A stretch of 64,000 bases of DNA from an uncultured Capnocytophaga sp. (lineage in GTDB: Bacteria > Bacteroidota > Bacteroidia > Flavobacteriales > Flavobacteriaceae), in assembly GCF_937936315.1 (NCBI RefSeq), contig NZ_CALGWU010000006.1, forward strand, positions 1 to 64,000, written 5' to 3'. The translations under genes were made by a program, and so were the position numbers. Numbering within the stretch: position 1 is the stretch's first letter; each line of letters starts with the position of its first letter. Positions 33,039-46,400 of the stretch are shown in pieces. Below the pieces are notes generated by a model. That model was not told the DNA's origin and did not search any database. It saw only the letters and a program-made list of their open reading frames with translations.

Positions 33039-33040
33039 TA

Positions 33041-33760
33041 TTAGCCTCTTAGTTGTTTTTCTAAAGCGATGGCTTTAGGGAAAAGGATATTGTTTTCGAG
33101 GTGGATATGGCGGTTTAAATCGGCTTCAAACTCTTGGAGCATTTGGTAAGTTACTTTGTAAGTGTTGCAAGCATCGGCGGGAGGTGTATAGTTGTTAGTA
33201 AGTTTTACAATCTCTTCAAAACGCTCACCTTCTACACTATGCTCGTGCATCATCATAGCTACTGGATTTTCTACTGTACCAAAAGGTATTTCGCCAAGAG
33301 CCTCACCTGATTGTTGTTTTTTCACAAGATTTTCGATAAAAGGGAAAAGTACATTTTCTTCTTTTACAAAGTGGGATGCGAGGTCTTGCGCACTCTCATT
33401 GAAAATACGATTGATTTCAAAAAGCTCAGGATGACGATCGCCGTGTACACGACATAATTTATCTAAGAATTGCAAGAGCATAGGAGATTTGTCGCGCACA
33501 TACTGGTGGTGAATGCGTACGATATAGTTAGCCAAAAGGTCGAGAGGCCAATCGCGTACATCTACTTCGTTACTATTGCCTTTAGGAAGCGCTTCTAAAT
33601 CATTGATAAGAGTATTTTTCTCTACTCCTTTTTTCTCGCAGGCTTCATCGATAGTACGGCCACCTTTACAGCAAAAGTCGATACCGTGTTTTTTGAATAT
33701 AGCGGCAGTGCGGAAATCGTCGGCTACGATTTCGCCAATGGTTTTGTTTGTTACATCCAT
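33041..33760 (-). CDS. ric: Iron-sulfur cluster repair di-iron protein (Ric/ScdA/YtfE)
   Basis: 239 residues, cytosolic. An N-terminal ScdA domain (NKTIGEIVADDFRTAAIFKKHGIDFCCKGGRTIDEAC) is followed by a hemerythrin-like di-iron helical bundle with metal ligands in VRIHHQYVRD, HGDRHPELFEI, SHFVKEENVLFPFIE, MMHEHSVEGE and LNRHIHLENNILFPKA. Ric repairs Fe-S clusters damaged by nitric oxide or peroxide, useful for a host-associated organism with a large Fe-S complex (ActB). It is monocistronic with a -7 box TACCTTTG at 33788-33781. Confidence 0.93.
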   Translation of the reverse strand: MDVTNKTIGEIVADDFRTAAIFKKHGIDFCCKGGRTIDEACEKKGVEKNTLINDLEALPKGNSNEVDVRDWPLDLLANYIVRIHHQYVRDKSPMLLQFLDKLCRVHGDRHPELFEINRIFNESAQDLASHFVKEENVLFPFIENLVKKQQSGEALGEIPFGTVENPVAMMMHEHSVEGERFEEIVKLTNNYTPPADACNTYKVTYQMLQEFEADLNRHIHLENNILFPKAIALEKQLRG

Positions 33761-33780
33761 ATTAGTTTAAATTTAGGGCG

Positions 33781-33788
33781 CAAAGGTA
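33781..33788 (-). promoter_or_regulatory. -7 box of the ric promoter
   Basis: Minus-strand TACCTTTG, 21 bp before the ATG at 33760. Confidence 0.55.
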
Positions 33789-34141
33789 TGAAAAGCCTTT
33801 AAATAATAAAAGTGTTTTAAATCTTTTTTATAATTATCATTAACAAAAGAGTTAATCAAAAGTCATCGTATAAAGGTATTATTGAGGCTTCAGCAAGGAC
33901 TATAAAGTCTTTTTTTACAATCAAAACGAGAAGAATGAAATAGAAAGGTTATGAAAGTTAAAGTCTAACAGCATTTATTTTTTAGCAATATTTTAACATT
34001 ATCTTTATATATTTTGCAAGTAAAAAAGTGTTTTATTATATAAAAATCAATACAATTCATTTTTTATTATATTTTCAGCTATTAAAAATCATTATTTTTA
34101 ATAATCTTTTTAAATATTTTTAAACTTTTTTTAAGAAAAAA
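33789..34141. other. AT-rich non-coding gap upstream of the candidate small RNA
   Basis: About 350 bp of very AT-rich DNA with no ORF, repeat or terminator that I can support. It borders the ric promoter on one side and the small RNA promoter on the other. Confidence 0.5.
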
Positions 34142-34172
34142 TTTGGTAGTTAATATTTTTGATGTATCTTTG
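34142..34172 (+). promoter_or_regulatory. Promoter of the candidate small RNA
   Basis: TTTG at 34142-34145, a 19-bp spacer and TATCTTTG at 34165-34172 match the consensus as well as any promoter in the window, yet no ORF follows on the plus strand. Confidence 0.65.
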
Positions 34173-34177
34173 TGCCG

Positions 34178-34355
34178 TCAGAAAAGAAATAAAAGAAAGA
34201 GTGACTTTTTCATAGCCATATAAACCAAAATACAATTGTGTGTAAAAAGTAAAAGCGTAAAACAAAAAGTTTTTTTCATAATTTTTATTTTTAAGTTTTC
34301 TTTTTTATTATTAAATTCAAAAAAGGCTGCCTAGGGATTAGGTAGTCTTTTTTTA
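34178..34355 (+). ncRNA. Candidate small RNA of about 175 nt
   Basis: The start is inferred from the consensus promoter at 34142-34172 and the end from a terminator at 34324-34354. No ORF of useful size lies between. The sequence is strongly A/U-rich with complementary tracts such as GACTTTTT and AAAAAGT that could pair. I do not recognise a known RNA family; 6S RNA has similar length, but I cannot find its central bulge. Confidence 0.45.
34321..34355 (+). terminator. Terminator of the candidate small RNA
   Basis: AGGCTGCCTA (34324-34333) pairs along its full length, with two G-U pairs, with TAGGTAGTCT (34339-34348), followed by seven T. Confidence 0.75.
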
Positions 34356-34384
34356 TAGGTAAGAGGTAAGAATAAAAGATAAAC
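34356..34384 (+). repeat. Heptad array between two terminators
   Basis: TAGGTAA, GAGGTAA, GAATAA, AAGATAA; TAA at 34360, 34367, 34373 and 34380. It is the one array in the window not attached to a coding end. Confidence 0.55.
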
Positions 34385-34420
34385 AAAAAAGCTGCCCTAA
34401 AAAGGCAGCTTTTTTTGTTT
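34383..34420 (-). terminator. Terminator of the giant adhesin gene
   Basis: AAAAAAGCTGCC, short loop, GGCAGCTTTTTTT, symmetrical, 32 bp after the adhesin stop on the minus strand. Confidence 0.85.
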
Positions 34421-34451
34421 TGTTATGATTTATTCAGTTTATCATTAATGT

Positions 34452-37400
34452 CTAACGATAAAGGGTAAAGTTACCATTGAATATACGAGTATCAAACTCA
34501 TCGGTAAGTTCTACGATGTACCAGTAGTCACCGGTAGGCATATCTTTACCTTCGTATTTACCATCCCAAGCTTCTCCGGCTCTCAAGACTTTGATGCGAC
34601 GGCCGAAACGATCGAAGATAGTAGAACGGATGAATGGATACTTCTCAACATACATAGGAGACCAAGTATCGTAGACCCCATCGCCATTAGGAGTAAAGAA
34701 GTTTGGTATTTTGACATCGAAATATTCTTCATAGATTGTATCAGAAGCTGTACATCCAGAAGCATCGAATACTTGTACTTCTATTTTCTTCTTTGTTTTT
34801 CCGCTTATAGGATCTATGTAGTCAGGATCGGTGATTTTGAGTTCGTACACATTATTTGTGTCATAATCTTCACCATTGAATACATAATGATATGGTTTAA
34901 CTCCATCAAGACCTTCTACTTGTATAGTATTGACTACTGTAGTAGGGGTTCTTGTAATTTTGAGTTTTTTAATTTTTTCTACTTCAAAGGCATTTGCAAG
35001 TGTAATACTACAAGTTCTTGAAGTTTGAGTGAGAGAGTGAATGCTAGTATATATAAGTTCTATTGTTTGAGTTTGGACATTTGTATCCAAATCAGGAGGA
35101 GATATATACCATACGTTCACTCCATTACCTCTTTCTACGAAGTTTTTAGGAGATCCTATTCCGTTAAGTCTATAGGTTACTTTATTAACATCAACTTTGT
35201 CTTTAAAGCGTACCTCTAACTGAGTATAAGGGTTATTGTTTTTACAAGAGTTGATTACCTCTAGATCTACTTTAAGGTCAGGTGCTGAATCTATAGAAAA
35301 CTCAAAAGTAGGAGACATTGTACATCCGCCATTAGGGCTACTATCAGTTACTTCTATTTTCCATTCACCTGCGTTAAGACCTGTATCACGGAAAGGAGTT
35401 GTTCCTGGTATTACATTTGACAATGAGAGGTGAGGGCTATTAGTATACTTATTCAATACTTTGATATTGTAAGGAGGACGCCCGCCTTCTACCGTGAAAT
35501 CTATAGAGGCATCGTTACCGCCATAACATACTTGCAATTCGGAGGTAGCAGAAACGATAGACACTTTTATAGGTTTAGGTTCTATAATTTCTATTTGTTG
35601 TTCAACGAGGCTACAACCCCAAGTATCCATAATTTCATAAGTATAGAATCCAGGATCTAAGTTATCGAATTTAGGTTCATTACGTTGAGGGCCTTTCACT
35701 TTTCCGGTACCTTCGTTTAGGAGTGTATAGTAGTAGCTACCAGAACCTCCTGTTGTGGTACCTGATACGGTGATGATACCATCGGTACTTCCTGCACAAG
35801 TAGCGTGTTGAGTAACAGTAACTACAGCAGCGACAGGATCGGGATCTAGCAAGGTTACGCTAGTGGTACCAGAGACTATGTTACAGCCCCAAGCATCGGT
35901 GATGGTAATATTGTAAGTAAGTGATCCTCCAGGAATTCCTGTAGCGCTCAATCTATCGAACAATGCGCTATCGCCATCTAGAGCGATAGTTTTTTGTTTG
36001 GTGATAGCTCCACCTTGTATATTGACAGTATAAGGGGCCCAACCGCCAGATACTGTAACGAGTATTTCACCTCTGTTGTTATCACAAGTTACGCTACGGG
36101 TTTCTTCGGCAAATACAGTAATGGATTCGGCAGCTTCTACGAGTTCAAAGGTAGCCACTGCAGTACAACCTGTAATAGGAGAGGTAGCTTCCACTTTGTA
36201 GTGACCTGCAAGTAATCCGGCGTGAACTTGAGTACCTGATGGTGATGATCCTGTGATAGGTGTTCCTATAGGTAGAGGAGTTATCACATAATTGAAACCA
36301 TTTGCCACTTGGTCGCCATCAGAGAGGCGGGTATCGGTGAGTTCTAAGGTTATTTGACCTGTATCTCCTTTACAAGTGATACGCTGAGGGTCTTTAGCTT
36401 CGAGTAATAGAGTATTAGGTTCTAAGACGGTATAGTTAGTTGTAACCTCACAGTTAGTATTTAAATTCTTAGCTGTGATGATATAGTTAGCAGGGTCGGC
36501 AATAGTAGTAGCCCAAGTAAGAGAGTTGAGAGTTACTGGTGTACCAACGACTCCTATACCTATTTTAACGAGACTATACTCTATAGGTTCGTTGTTATAA
36601 GGTGTAATTGTATTAAGAGTTACACTTATCACTTCGTTTTGGAGACAAGTTTTTGTTTGAGTTTTATTCACCGTCAATCCACTCATTATAAGTGTAGGTG
36701 AAATAGTTTCTATTGTAGTAGAAACAGAGCATCCATTAGTGTCATAAACTTCGGCGTAATAACCAGTTGGACTAGTAAGATAAGTAGGTAAAGTATAGGT
36801 ATACTTAGTTACTCCATCTTCTATTTGTTGTTGGTTTGCTAAAGTGCCAGAAGCAGTTTTAAATTCTACTCGGGTGTACTTACCTGTTCCACCTGAAACT
36901 CCAGAGATATCAAAGTGAAGTTTAGGGTTAGAGCTTTCGCCTGTGAGATAACCATCGTCATCTAATGTACATTGATAATCTTCTTTAGAGAGGGATCCAG
37001 CTGTAACGGTTACAACATCAGGAGAAGTTACGTTGACGGTGATAGTAGTAGTACAACTATAAACTGATTGAGCTGAGATATAGTAATCGAAACCATTTAT
37101 AGCTCTAGGTCCTGAAGGAACACCCATAAAGGTAATATAGTTTACATTAGTAATACTTGTCACCCCAGCTGGTGTGAGGCCGGTGTTTTTATCAACGATA
37201 TTGAACGTATAAGGAGCGATACCTACAGGGGTAGCTTTCACTCGGATAATGGCTGTTTCGTTAGCACAAGTAGGCGTTGAAACAGAAAGCACTTCGAGTT
37301 GAGGTGTTTCAGGGGCAAGCACGTTGAAATCTGTTATTTTAGCACATTCAGCAGCGGTGCCAAAAGTAGCAGTGTCGTATATGTGGATGCGGTAAGCACC

Positions 37401-40400
37401 AATTCCATAGCCTATAGGAACGCTGTAAGATGTACCGGTTACTGTAGTTCCTGGAGCAACTACGGTTACAGCGCGTTCGTTAGGGGTACCCTTATCAGTA
37501 ATTCTATACAATCCTATTTTATAAGTTCCAGAACCTCCTGTAATATTAGTTACATTGATAGTAGTGGTAGCAGAACCTCCGCAGTACATAGGTGTATGAT
37601 CAGCGTTGTACTTAATCATCTCATTCACTCTGAAAGTAGTGCTAGTTTCGCAACCATTGGCATCTCGGAAGGAAATTGTATAAGGGGCGGCATTAGGAGC
37701 TAATCGTATAGGTAAGGTAGTTTGAGTAGCTACGTTAATGTTTTGCCAATTAGAAATACCATCGATTTTATATTGGTTTTGACCTACGCCTATAGTATTG
37801 AATACTACATTGATTGGATAATCGGCGTTGTCACTACAAGCGTCGAGAACTGTTACTGTAGCGATAGAAGGTTGAGGATCCATACCTACTACTATGGTGG
37901 TAGTAGTGCGACAACCTAAAGCATCTTTCACGTACACTTCCCAAGTACCAGAGATAACGTTTTTAGACACACCATCGACAGAGCTTGCTAAAGCTGCGTC
38001 TAAGGTTGCACCTGTAGGTGCTGGTGTAGCTAAATTGTGATAGTAGTACTGATAAGGAGCAGTTCCTCCTGCGGCTTCTACAGTTATTTTACCTAGGCCT
38101 GATGGGATAGGCTGGTTACAGTTAGCTAATTTAGCTACTGTAGCTGTAGCGGTGAGCAATGAGGTAGATTTACCTATTGTAAATTCTTTGCTACCCATTG
38201 TACATCCGTTGCCATCGGTAAAGAGTATGAAGTAACGGCCAGCTGGAACATTTGTGATTGTAGCATCAACTTCAGTACCTGACAATGGGACACTTCCGTT
38301 TACAGGTCCTGTAATAGGATCTAAAAGGCCTGGAACAAGTGATGGTATATAGCGATAAATTTTATAAGACAAGTTAGTTGTACCTGCATTCCAATTCTTC
38401 AAGTTTACAAATACTTTACCATCATTTTCATTAGCACAAGTGGTAGAAGCTGTTCCATTGATTGATATCTGCAAATTAGATTGTGTAGGAACGTGGATAT
38501 TTGCTTCTTTAGTAAATGTACAATTGGTATTGGAATCAAATACAATGAAAGTGTAAGTGACCCCAGGAGCCAAGCCAGTGAAAGTGTGAGTAGAAGCTTG
38601 AACTACCGAACCATCGGAAAGGGTAGTAGTAACAACAGCACCTCCGCGATACCAAGTATAGCCATCAGGCATTGTTCTTTGTGAGGAGGTAGTTCCATAA
38701 GGGATTTGCATACCTTCGTGATAAACAGCGATGTACTGTCCGTCTTGAATTGTACCTCCATTTTTGTCGTATACAGAAATGGCTACTTCCCCAGTGATAC
38801 CTGCACAACCTACTACGCCTGTAGGACGTACATCTAATCCATTAGCTTCGGAATTTATAACGAAGTTGTGGATATATTTACAAGTATTGGCATCTTCTAT
38901 TACAATTTGATAGTTACCAATATCTAAATTATTGTATTGTACAATAGAATTTTGGGTGATATTATTTCGAGTTTGTATAGTAGCGCCATTTTTCACTAAA
39001 GTAAACGTATAAGGAGCTGTACCGCCTGAGGTAACAGCAGCTTCGGCAGTTGCTAATTGGGTACCGGTAGCGGAACATTTCATAGGTGTATTAGTAGCTG
39101 TTACGACCATAGCAGTTACTTGGGTAACTGTAAATCCTACAGGAACTGATTTACAATTAGCACTATCTTCTATAGTAATAGTATAAGTACCGGGTTGCAA
39201 TCCAGTGATATCGGCTATGGGGTGTGACTGAACAGAGAGTCCATCATTTAGTAACAATGTATAAGGAGGTACACCACCTGTAACATCTGTAGTATTGATG
39301 CGTATTTTTCCGGTATTAGCACCTGCACAATTTACATTTTCTACGGTAGGGGTTACAGCGAAAACGGGCAATACAACTTTCACCTCTTGTTTCACAGAGG
39401 TGACATTACAATAGTCGCCATTAGGCATTTGGTAACGTACTCTAAAGTAGTAGTCGCCTTCTACTTTAGTTTTGAAAGTATAGACATTACTAGCTTGACT
39501 CATAGTCATACCAGTACCTACGGCGGCAGTAAATCCAGTAGTAGGTGTATGACTCCATAAGAATTCGCGTACCCCTGTTCTACCGCCAGTATAAGTAATT
39601 TTATACTCGGCTTCGCTATTAGGCACACAAGTTAAAGCATTTATAGAAGTCACTTGTATGCGCAATGGATTTTCGATAGTATAAGATGTATTAGTTTGGC
39701 AATCGGCGCCATCTTTAATTACAAAGTTGTAAGTACCAGCGGTAAGGTTTTCGAATATGTGTGATGTACCAGCGGCTACAGAACCATTTTCGAATGTAGC
39801 GCCACCGTCTTTACTAAACTTATATTCTCCATTTCCATTGGTAACTTTGATTTGCAAACGGCCTATATTACCACCTGTAAAGCAAGGCTCTAAGTCTACG
39901 ATTTCCACTTGCAAAGGTTTCACATCGGGGACATTGAGGGTAGCGGTAGCTGTACAACCATTAGCGTCCTCTACTTGTATAATATAAGTACCTTGGGTGA
40001 GGTTTATATCGGCTTCGTTGTTTGTTGAACTTTGGGTAGCAGCAGGTGTTGAACCAGTAATAGGAGAGAAGCTAAAATTTCTATAAGGTTTAGCGCCACC
40101 GTTACCTATAAATCGTACAGAAGCAAAGGTGTTCAAACAAGTTACAGGAGCTGTAACTGTAGCTGTAACAGTAAGCGGTACAGGTTTTTTGATAGTATAG
40201 TCGATACTTGTTTCGCAAGATGTATCGGAGGTACGACGTACGAATAGAGTACCATTATTTACTGCACTGAGTCCTGTGATGGTAGCCACACCTTGTGTAG
40301 GAGCAATAGCAGTAAGCGGTAAGGTTGTCCAAGCAGTAGCTGTGGCAGTGTGATATTGTACAGAGCTACCACTTGGGTTATCTACCACCAAGTAGATAGA

Positions 40401-43400
40401 ACCATCATTATTGCCACATTTTTCATCATAAGCTGTACCTCTGACTTTGAAAGCTTTATCGTTATCAACTTTGATAGAGAGGCTTTCAGCGCGTACAGCA
40501 CATAGTTTTGTAGGTTGAGAAATAGTGATATTATCGACAGCTAAGTCACTACCTATAGTAGAGGCTGCGGCAGTATTTCTAATTTCGAATACGGCGGTAT
40601 TGAATGTAATATCAGTATCGTCAAAAGTTATGTCTTTTAGTTCCCAAGAAGCCAAGCGCTGCAATTCGCCTAATGATTTTTGTATACCAGCGGCAGGGTT
40701 AGCAGGGTTGTAAAGGCGTACCAACAAGTTAGGGTTAGCACCTCCTACAAAAGTGGGAGGCAGCAAGTTGAATAAATGCATAGATACTTTCAGTTCGGTA
40801 TTAGGCACAATATCCTTGATAGTACGTCTATAGATTACCCCGTTGTCGTTATCAGGGGAAGTTCCATTAATAGCTAAGTATCTGCCATCGGTTACTCCAG
40901 AGGCATCGGCAGGAGGTGTAGTCACCCAGTTAGTACCAGCGGTAGGCACTTGGCGAGTGATCATATACTGGTTATCACCTAATGTAGTTGTACCTGCGGC
41001 ACAAGTGATAAACACAGATTGAGAGTTGCAAGTATCTTCACCTTTACCGAAATCTTCTTTGAACAAGATGTTAGGGGTAGTACCAGTAGCTGAAGCAGGT
41101 GTATAGATAGCTTCGATGCTATATACTCCTGGAGAGAGAGTAAAGACGTTAGAGGTACGGGTTTCACTGATTGTACCATCGCTTTTCATGAGTCTAAACT
41201 CGTATTTTCCAGTAGGGTTAGTAGTTACAGTGAAAGTACCTCTACCTTCACAATCGTAGGTTACAGTAGTAGCAGTAACGGTAGGAGGTACTATTGGGCG
41301 GATAGAGATAGGGATTTCGAGTGTACATTTATTACTATCGCGTACATAAACTACGCTAGCCGTAGATCCTACCATTAATATGGGGTTAGAGCTATAGGTT
41401 ACATTATTAGAGCTATATTCGTAACCTGTACCTGTACCACCTGTTACGTTGTTGACACGTACTTTATATTGTGGAGGGGTTGCTGTATCGCAAGATATAT
41501 CTTCAATTACACCTGCATAAGCGCTTAAAGTACTTTCGATATTATTAATTACGACATTAGGGTTTCTATAGGTACAAGTTGCACCAGCTAGAGATCCCAT
41601 TGTAATTTTAATTTCTATTTCATATCTACCAGCGGTAAGGTTGTTAAAGAAACCAGTAGCATTTTCGTCTATATAAGTTTTTCCACCTGTGTTATCGAAC
41701 TTATAGAGGGTAGTTTTTACGTTTTGTATAGTGTTATAGGTTATTGAGATTTGACCGGTATTATCGGCGAATCCACAAAGGATGTCGCGAGTTTTGATGG
41801 TGTAACCTAAGAAGTTTTCAGGATAAATATCTACTTCTGGAGTAAGGGCATATCCACCTACATCATCTTTGGCGATGAAGATGTACTTACCTGGTTGATC
41901 TATATGAACGTCACTTTCTACGAAGCTAGCACCTACAGGGATAGTAGCGAAGAAAGCAGAGGCGGGCACGGAGTTATAGTCGGAATAGCCATTTTGTATA
42001 ACGCCATCTATGCTCCATACGGCGAATTGATAAGGGTTTTTACCTCCTGTAGCTTCAAATCTCATTGAGCGGAGGTTACATCCTTTCCAAGCTTTAGCTA
42101 TAGCTTTAGCGCTAAGAGTAGTTATTTTTTTAATTTCCTGAGTTAATACTAACTTACAGCTATCGGGTAATGCGGGGGAAGTTACCTCTATTGTATAAGT
42201 TCCTGGAGCAGTAATAGGTACACGATACTCTAATAGTGTAGTATTGACGAAAGGTTGTCCGTTTTGGTTTACTACATTACCAAACGCATCTTTTAAGATG
42301 TATTTATAAGTAATACCAGCTGTAGCCATTTGTACAAGGACGTAACCTTGTTGATAGTTAGTCACATCGCCATAGTCGAGTATTCGTCCGTTGAGTGAAT
42401 TTGTAAAGACGTCGAAATAGAAATTAGTGTTACACCCTTCAGAGTTGGAGACTTTCAAACGGAAGTGTCCTTGGGTATTAGCCACGAAGGTTCGGTTAGA
42501 GTGTACATCGTCCCAAACGGAATCATTTACGTTAGGGCAGTTCAAGCTAGTAGGGTTAGAACCAGTTTTGAGTTTTTGCCATACGAAGTTAGTATCTTTA
42601 AAGTTAACCACTATATTTCGTGAAGGCTGGTTACACAAGATGAAGTGGCTCACCCAGATATTATTATCAGCACATATATCACCTCCGTTAGATTGAGGTT
42701 TGATTGGGTCGGAAAGGGTTTGAGGCGTTTGTACTTGAATAATTTCGGTAGTGGTATAGGTTACCCCTCCGCACACGTTAATTTTTTCTACTTTGTAAGT
42801 AGCAGCTTCGTCGGCGTCGAAGAAATTTTCGTTGCGTGGATTAGGTTGCAACAAATTATTTTTATACCATTTATATTCAAGGAAGCCTGGTGTAGCTTGT
42901 ATACGGAAGGTATTGATACCTGCTCCGTTATCACAAGCCAACTCATTACGCATACAGTTTTGGGTAGAGATAGTAATGGTTTTAGTACCGGCAGTGGTTT
43001 GTTCAGGGATTGTACAGCCAGTTAACCCACCTATATATGTAAATGAATAGGTAGAAGAGAGCAAGTTCATACAAGGTTTACCTACTTCGGAGCAATCTCC
43101 GTTTAGGGTAAGAGGTATTAGGATAGTTCTTTCGTTAGCGCCAGGGGTAATGGTTTGTTTTGGGATATCTATAGTTATGGTGTTAGGGGTAGATGCTAAC
43201 ACAGTAGGGCGATAGATATTTTGTTTTGCTTTGCTAAGATCTGGGGTACCGACAGTAATATTAGGGTGGTTAGGCAATGTAATTTGCATAGTAGCGGTAG
43301 TCACATTGGCGGTACCTTGATTTTTATATCGGATGCGATAGTAGAAAGTTTCGCTAAGGCCTAAGTCGCGATTGATAGGGCTTTCGGAGGCATCTACATA

Positions 43401-46400
43401 GTCGCTTTTAACCTCCATTTTGATTGCGCGCGATGTTACCACTACATTGAAAGTACAAGTAGCGGTATTACCAGATGTATCGCTAAAGACATAGGTTACA
43501 GTGTTAGTACCTATATTGAATCGTTGTCCGCTTTGATGGGATTGGCTCCAAGTTCCGATACGGCAATCGTCGGTAGCAGTTACTACGCCCCAAGTAGCTA
43601 CGCCGTAGCAACGGCCTGAGATAGCTTCTACGGTGATGGTATCGGTAGGGCATCCTGTAATTACAGGAGGAGTAGTATCTTTAGAGAATTGTATAGTTAC
43701 AGAGGTTTCGCCTGTGCGGTTTACGCATAAGTTAGGGTCTTGCAATTTATAACGCACGAGATATTTAGTATCGCGGGTTACAGTATCGGATATTGTTTGA
43801 GAAAATCCTAAACTAGTTTCGGTAGTGTCGTTTTCAATACGGAACCATTCGATATCGAATAGTTGTGTAGAACCGCCGAAAGTAAGGTCTACCACGTCGC
43901 CGTTACAAGGGTTTGTAGAACGTGCGATATAGCTAATAGTAGGAGCTGTATAGTTATCGGTATTTACAAGTACTTCATCGGTATAGATACCGCAAGCGTG
44001 AGAAGTAGTAAGTATATAGGTACCATTGTCTACATTTTTGAACACATGGCTGGTATCTGTAGAGGTTGCTCCAAAAGTTTTTGTTTCTTTTAGGGTTCCT
44101 GTAGCTTTATTCTTGAGGGTAAAAGTAAGGGGGTATCGGATATTGTCGGGATTTTTAATTCCTACTGCTACGATACCAGATCCTGAAGAGGCGCTACAAG
44201 AGGTACCTACTACGTCACGTTGGAGTTCTCGAGTAGGTTTTACGGTGAGGTATACTCTACTTTTATGAAGAGCTGTTGTGCCATTAGCTTGAGGGTCGGA
44301 AGGTGTTATAATATCAGGAGAGTTAATCATGCTAAAGCCATTTATAACTCTATTAGAGTCGGCGAGGCTTTTCCAATTCATTACTCCTGTATCTCCAGAT
44401 TGTGCGCTATCTTTCCACACAGCTTCTTTCATACTTATATAATAGAAGCCTTTGGCTTCGAACATATAGTCACCTTCGAGGAGGTTATTAAATGTATGGT
44501 TTCTATTTCTTGAACTTTCGACAAAAGTATCGTAGTTACCAGAGGGTCCTTTTTTATATAAAGTATAGGTAGCATAATTTATAGTACCGATGGGAGTAGC
44601 ACCGATATCATAAGTTATTTTAGAAGACCCTGCGCAACCTTGTTCAACTTTTACTTCATCTTTATCGTACTGCATAGGGGTATCGAAATTGAAGTCTCTA
44701 AAAGTAGTATTGCCACATTTATCAGTAAAAGTAATGCGGTAGTTACCAGCAGGAAGGTCGCCAAACTGGAACAGTCCTGCATTAGAAGAAGCAGATTGAG
44801 GGTTTAGCAAAGTTCTTATAATAGGGAAAGTATAAGTAACAGTGCGTTGAGAAGTTTCGAAAGGCATAGAAGTAAGGAAGTCGTAGGTACGATTTCCAGT
44901 TCCAGCACCTGGGGCGTCTAAATAATCAATTGATACAGTTACAGGGTAGTTGAAATAATCGGACACGAGCCATTTGTACATAGATATGGTACCTTTGAAT
45001 ACACCTTTACCTATTTCGATACCTTGGAATTGACGTCCTATTTGGTTAGTTTTAGCTTTAATTTCGACAACGCGTTTAGGTTCATAGCAAAAGGTGTTGC
45101 CGGCTGCATTTTTAGCTTTAAATTTGACCATATAGTAACCATCAGGCAATCCTGAAAGGTCGGCATAATTTTCGTTAAGCCACACTACGTTAGCGCTTTC
45201 ATTCACCCATTTAGAAAGGTTGGTTTCGTCCATTTGGTTAGTAGTATAAGCATTATTCCAACCGGGGAATCCTGTACCTATGAATCTATATATTTCGTAA
45301 TAGTAACCTTCGCCGGTGAATGCAGCATTGGCATGCCATTTACCTACTAATCCATTGTGCCAATAATAAGTTCCAAAGACAACATTTTGGGAAGGGTTGT
45401 CTAGGTCTGGCAAACGTACAGATCTCCAATAGTTATCTACGTATAAATATCTTTGAGTAGGGTCGTTACAAGGTTTAGCAGGGTTAACATTCAAGTTGGA
45501 GCGGTTTTGAGCTTCTATTACTCTTGAACCAGAGGTATCTCTAAAGATATATTGCCCAGTATTAACGGGATCGCTTGCTAAATTTTTTATAACATTTATA
45601 ATATTTTCATCGAGTTTGAATTTTCTTTTGATAGGAGTTTTTCCTAAGTTTACTTCTATTTCTACTATATCATTTTCTTGGAAGACATAAGGGGTAGTAA
45701 AAGAGGAAGAAGCTGCAACTTGAGCGCCACGCCATGCTATATCGAAATTAGAGGCGATAGGGTAAGAAGCTATAAGGTTACCGGCAGAGTTGTATCTTTT
45801 TACAAATACGGCATTAGAGGTTTTGATGTCGTTTTGGAAAGGAGAGAGGGTTACTTTATCTTTTCGGAGTAATTGGAAGGAAAATCCTATTTTACAGTTT
45901 CCATCCATTCGTATACCTGAATTATAGAAGTTAAGTTCTAGGTCTAAGCAAGACAAAGTGAGAGAGGGGGAAAGTATAGTAATATTAGTTTTATTAGTAT
46001 CGCCGCAGTTAGCCACTCCACCCGCCAAGTCTTCAACAGAGAGTTCATAGTCGCTACCTACTGAGATAGGTGTAGTTGCACTACCTTGAATGGTAATGGG
46101 AAGGGATTGAGAGGCTGTAGTTTTGGTGTGGTTGCCTGTATATATTAAGGTAGTGCCTTTAGTAAGTTTTACGATGAAAGGGCCTTTTGCTCCAGGCTGG
46201 ATAGTAAAATCTATACTTCCGTCATTTCCATCTCCAGTACAAGTTGGAGAGTTAGCTTTGAGGGTACCATTTACAAAAAGAGGGGGTACATAGGTAGAGG
46301 TAATGGTTACCAGCTTTGGGCTTGTAGATTTTTTATTAGTAGCTACTTCTATCATAGTAAGGGTGTAAGTACCCGCTTTGAGAGTAGTAAATTCGCAGCT

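Noticed and set aside
34178..34355. 6S RNA identity for the small RNA candidate
   Set aside because: Length is similar, but no 6S-like central bubble or flanking paired arms could be traced.
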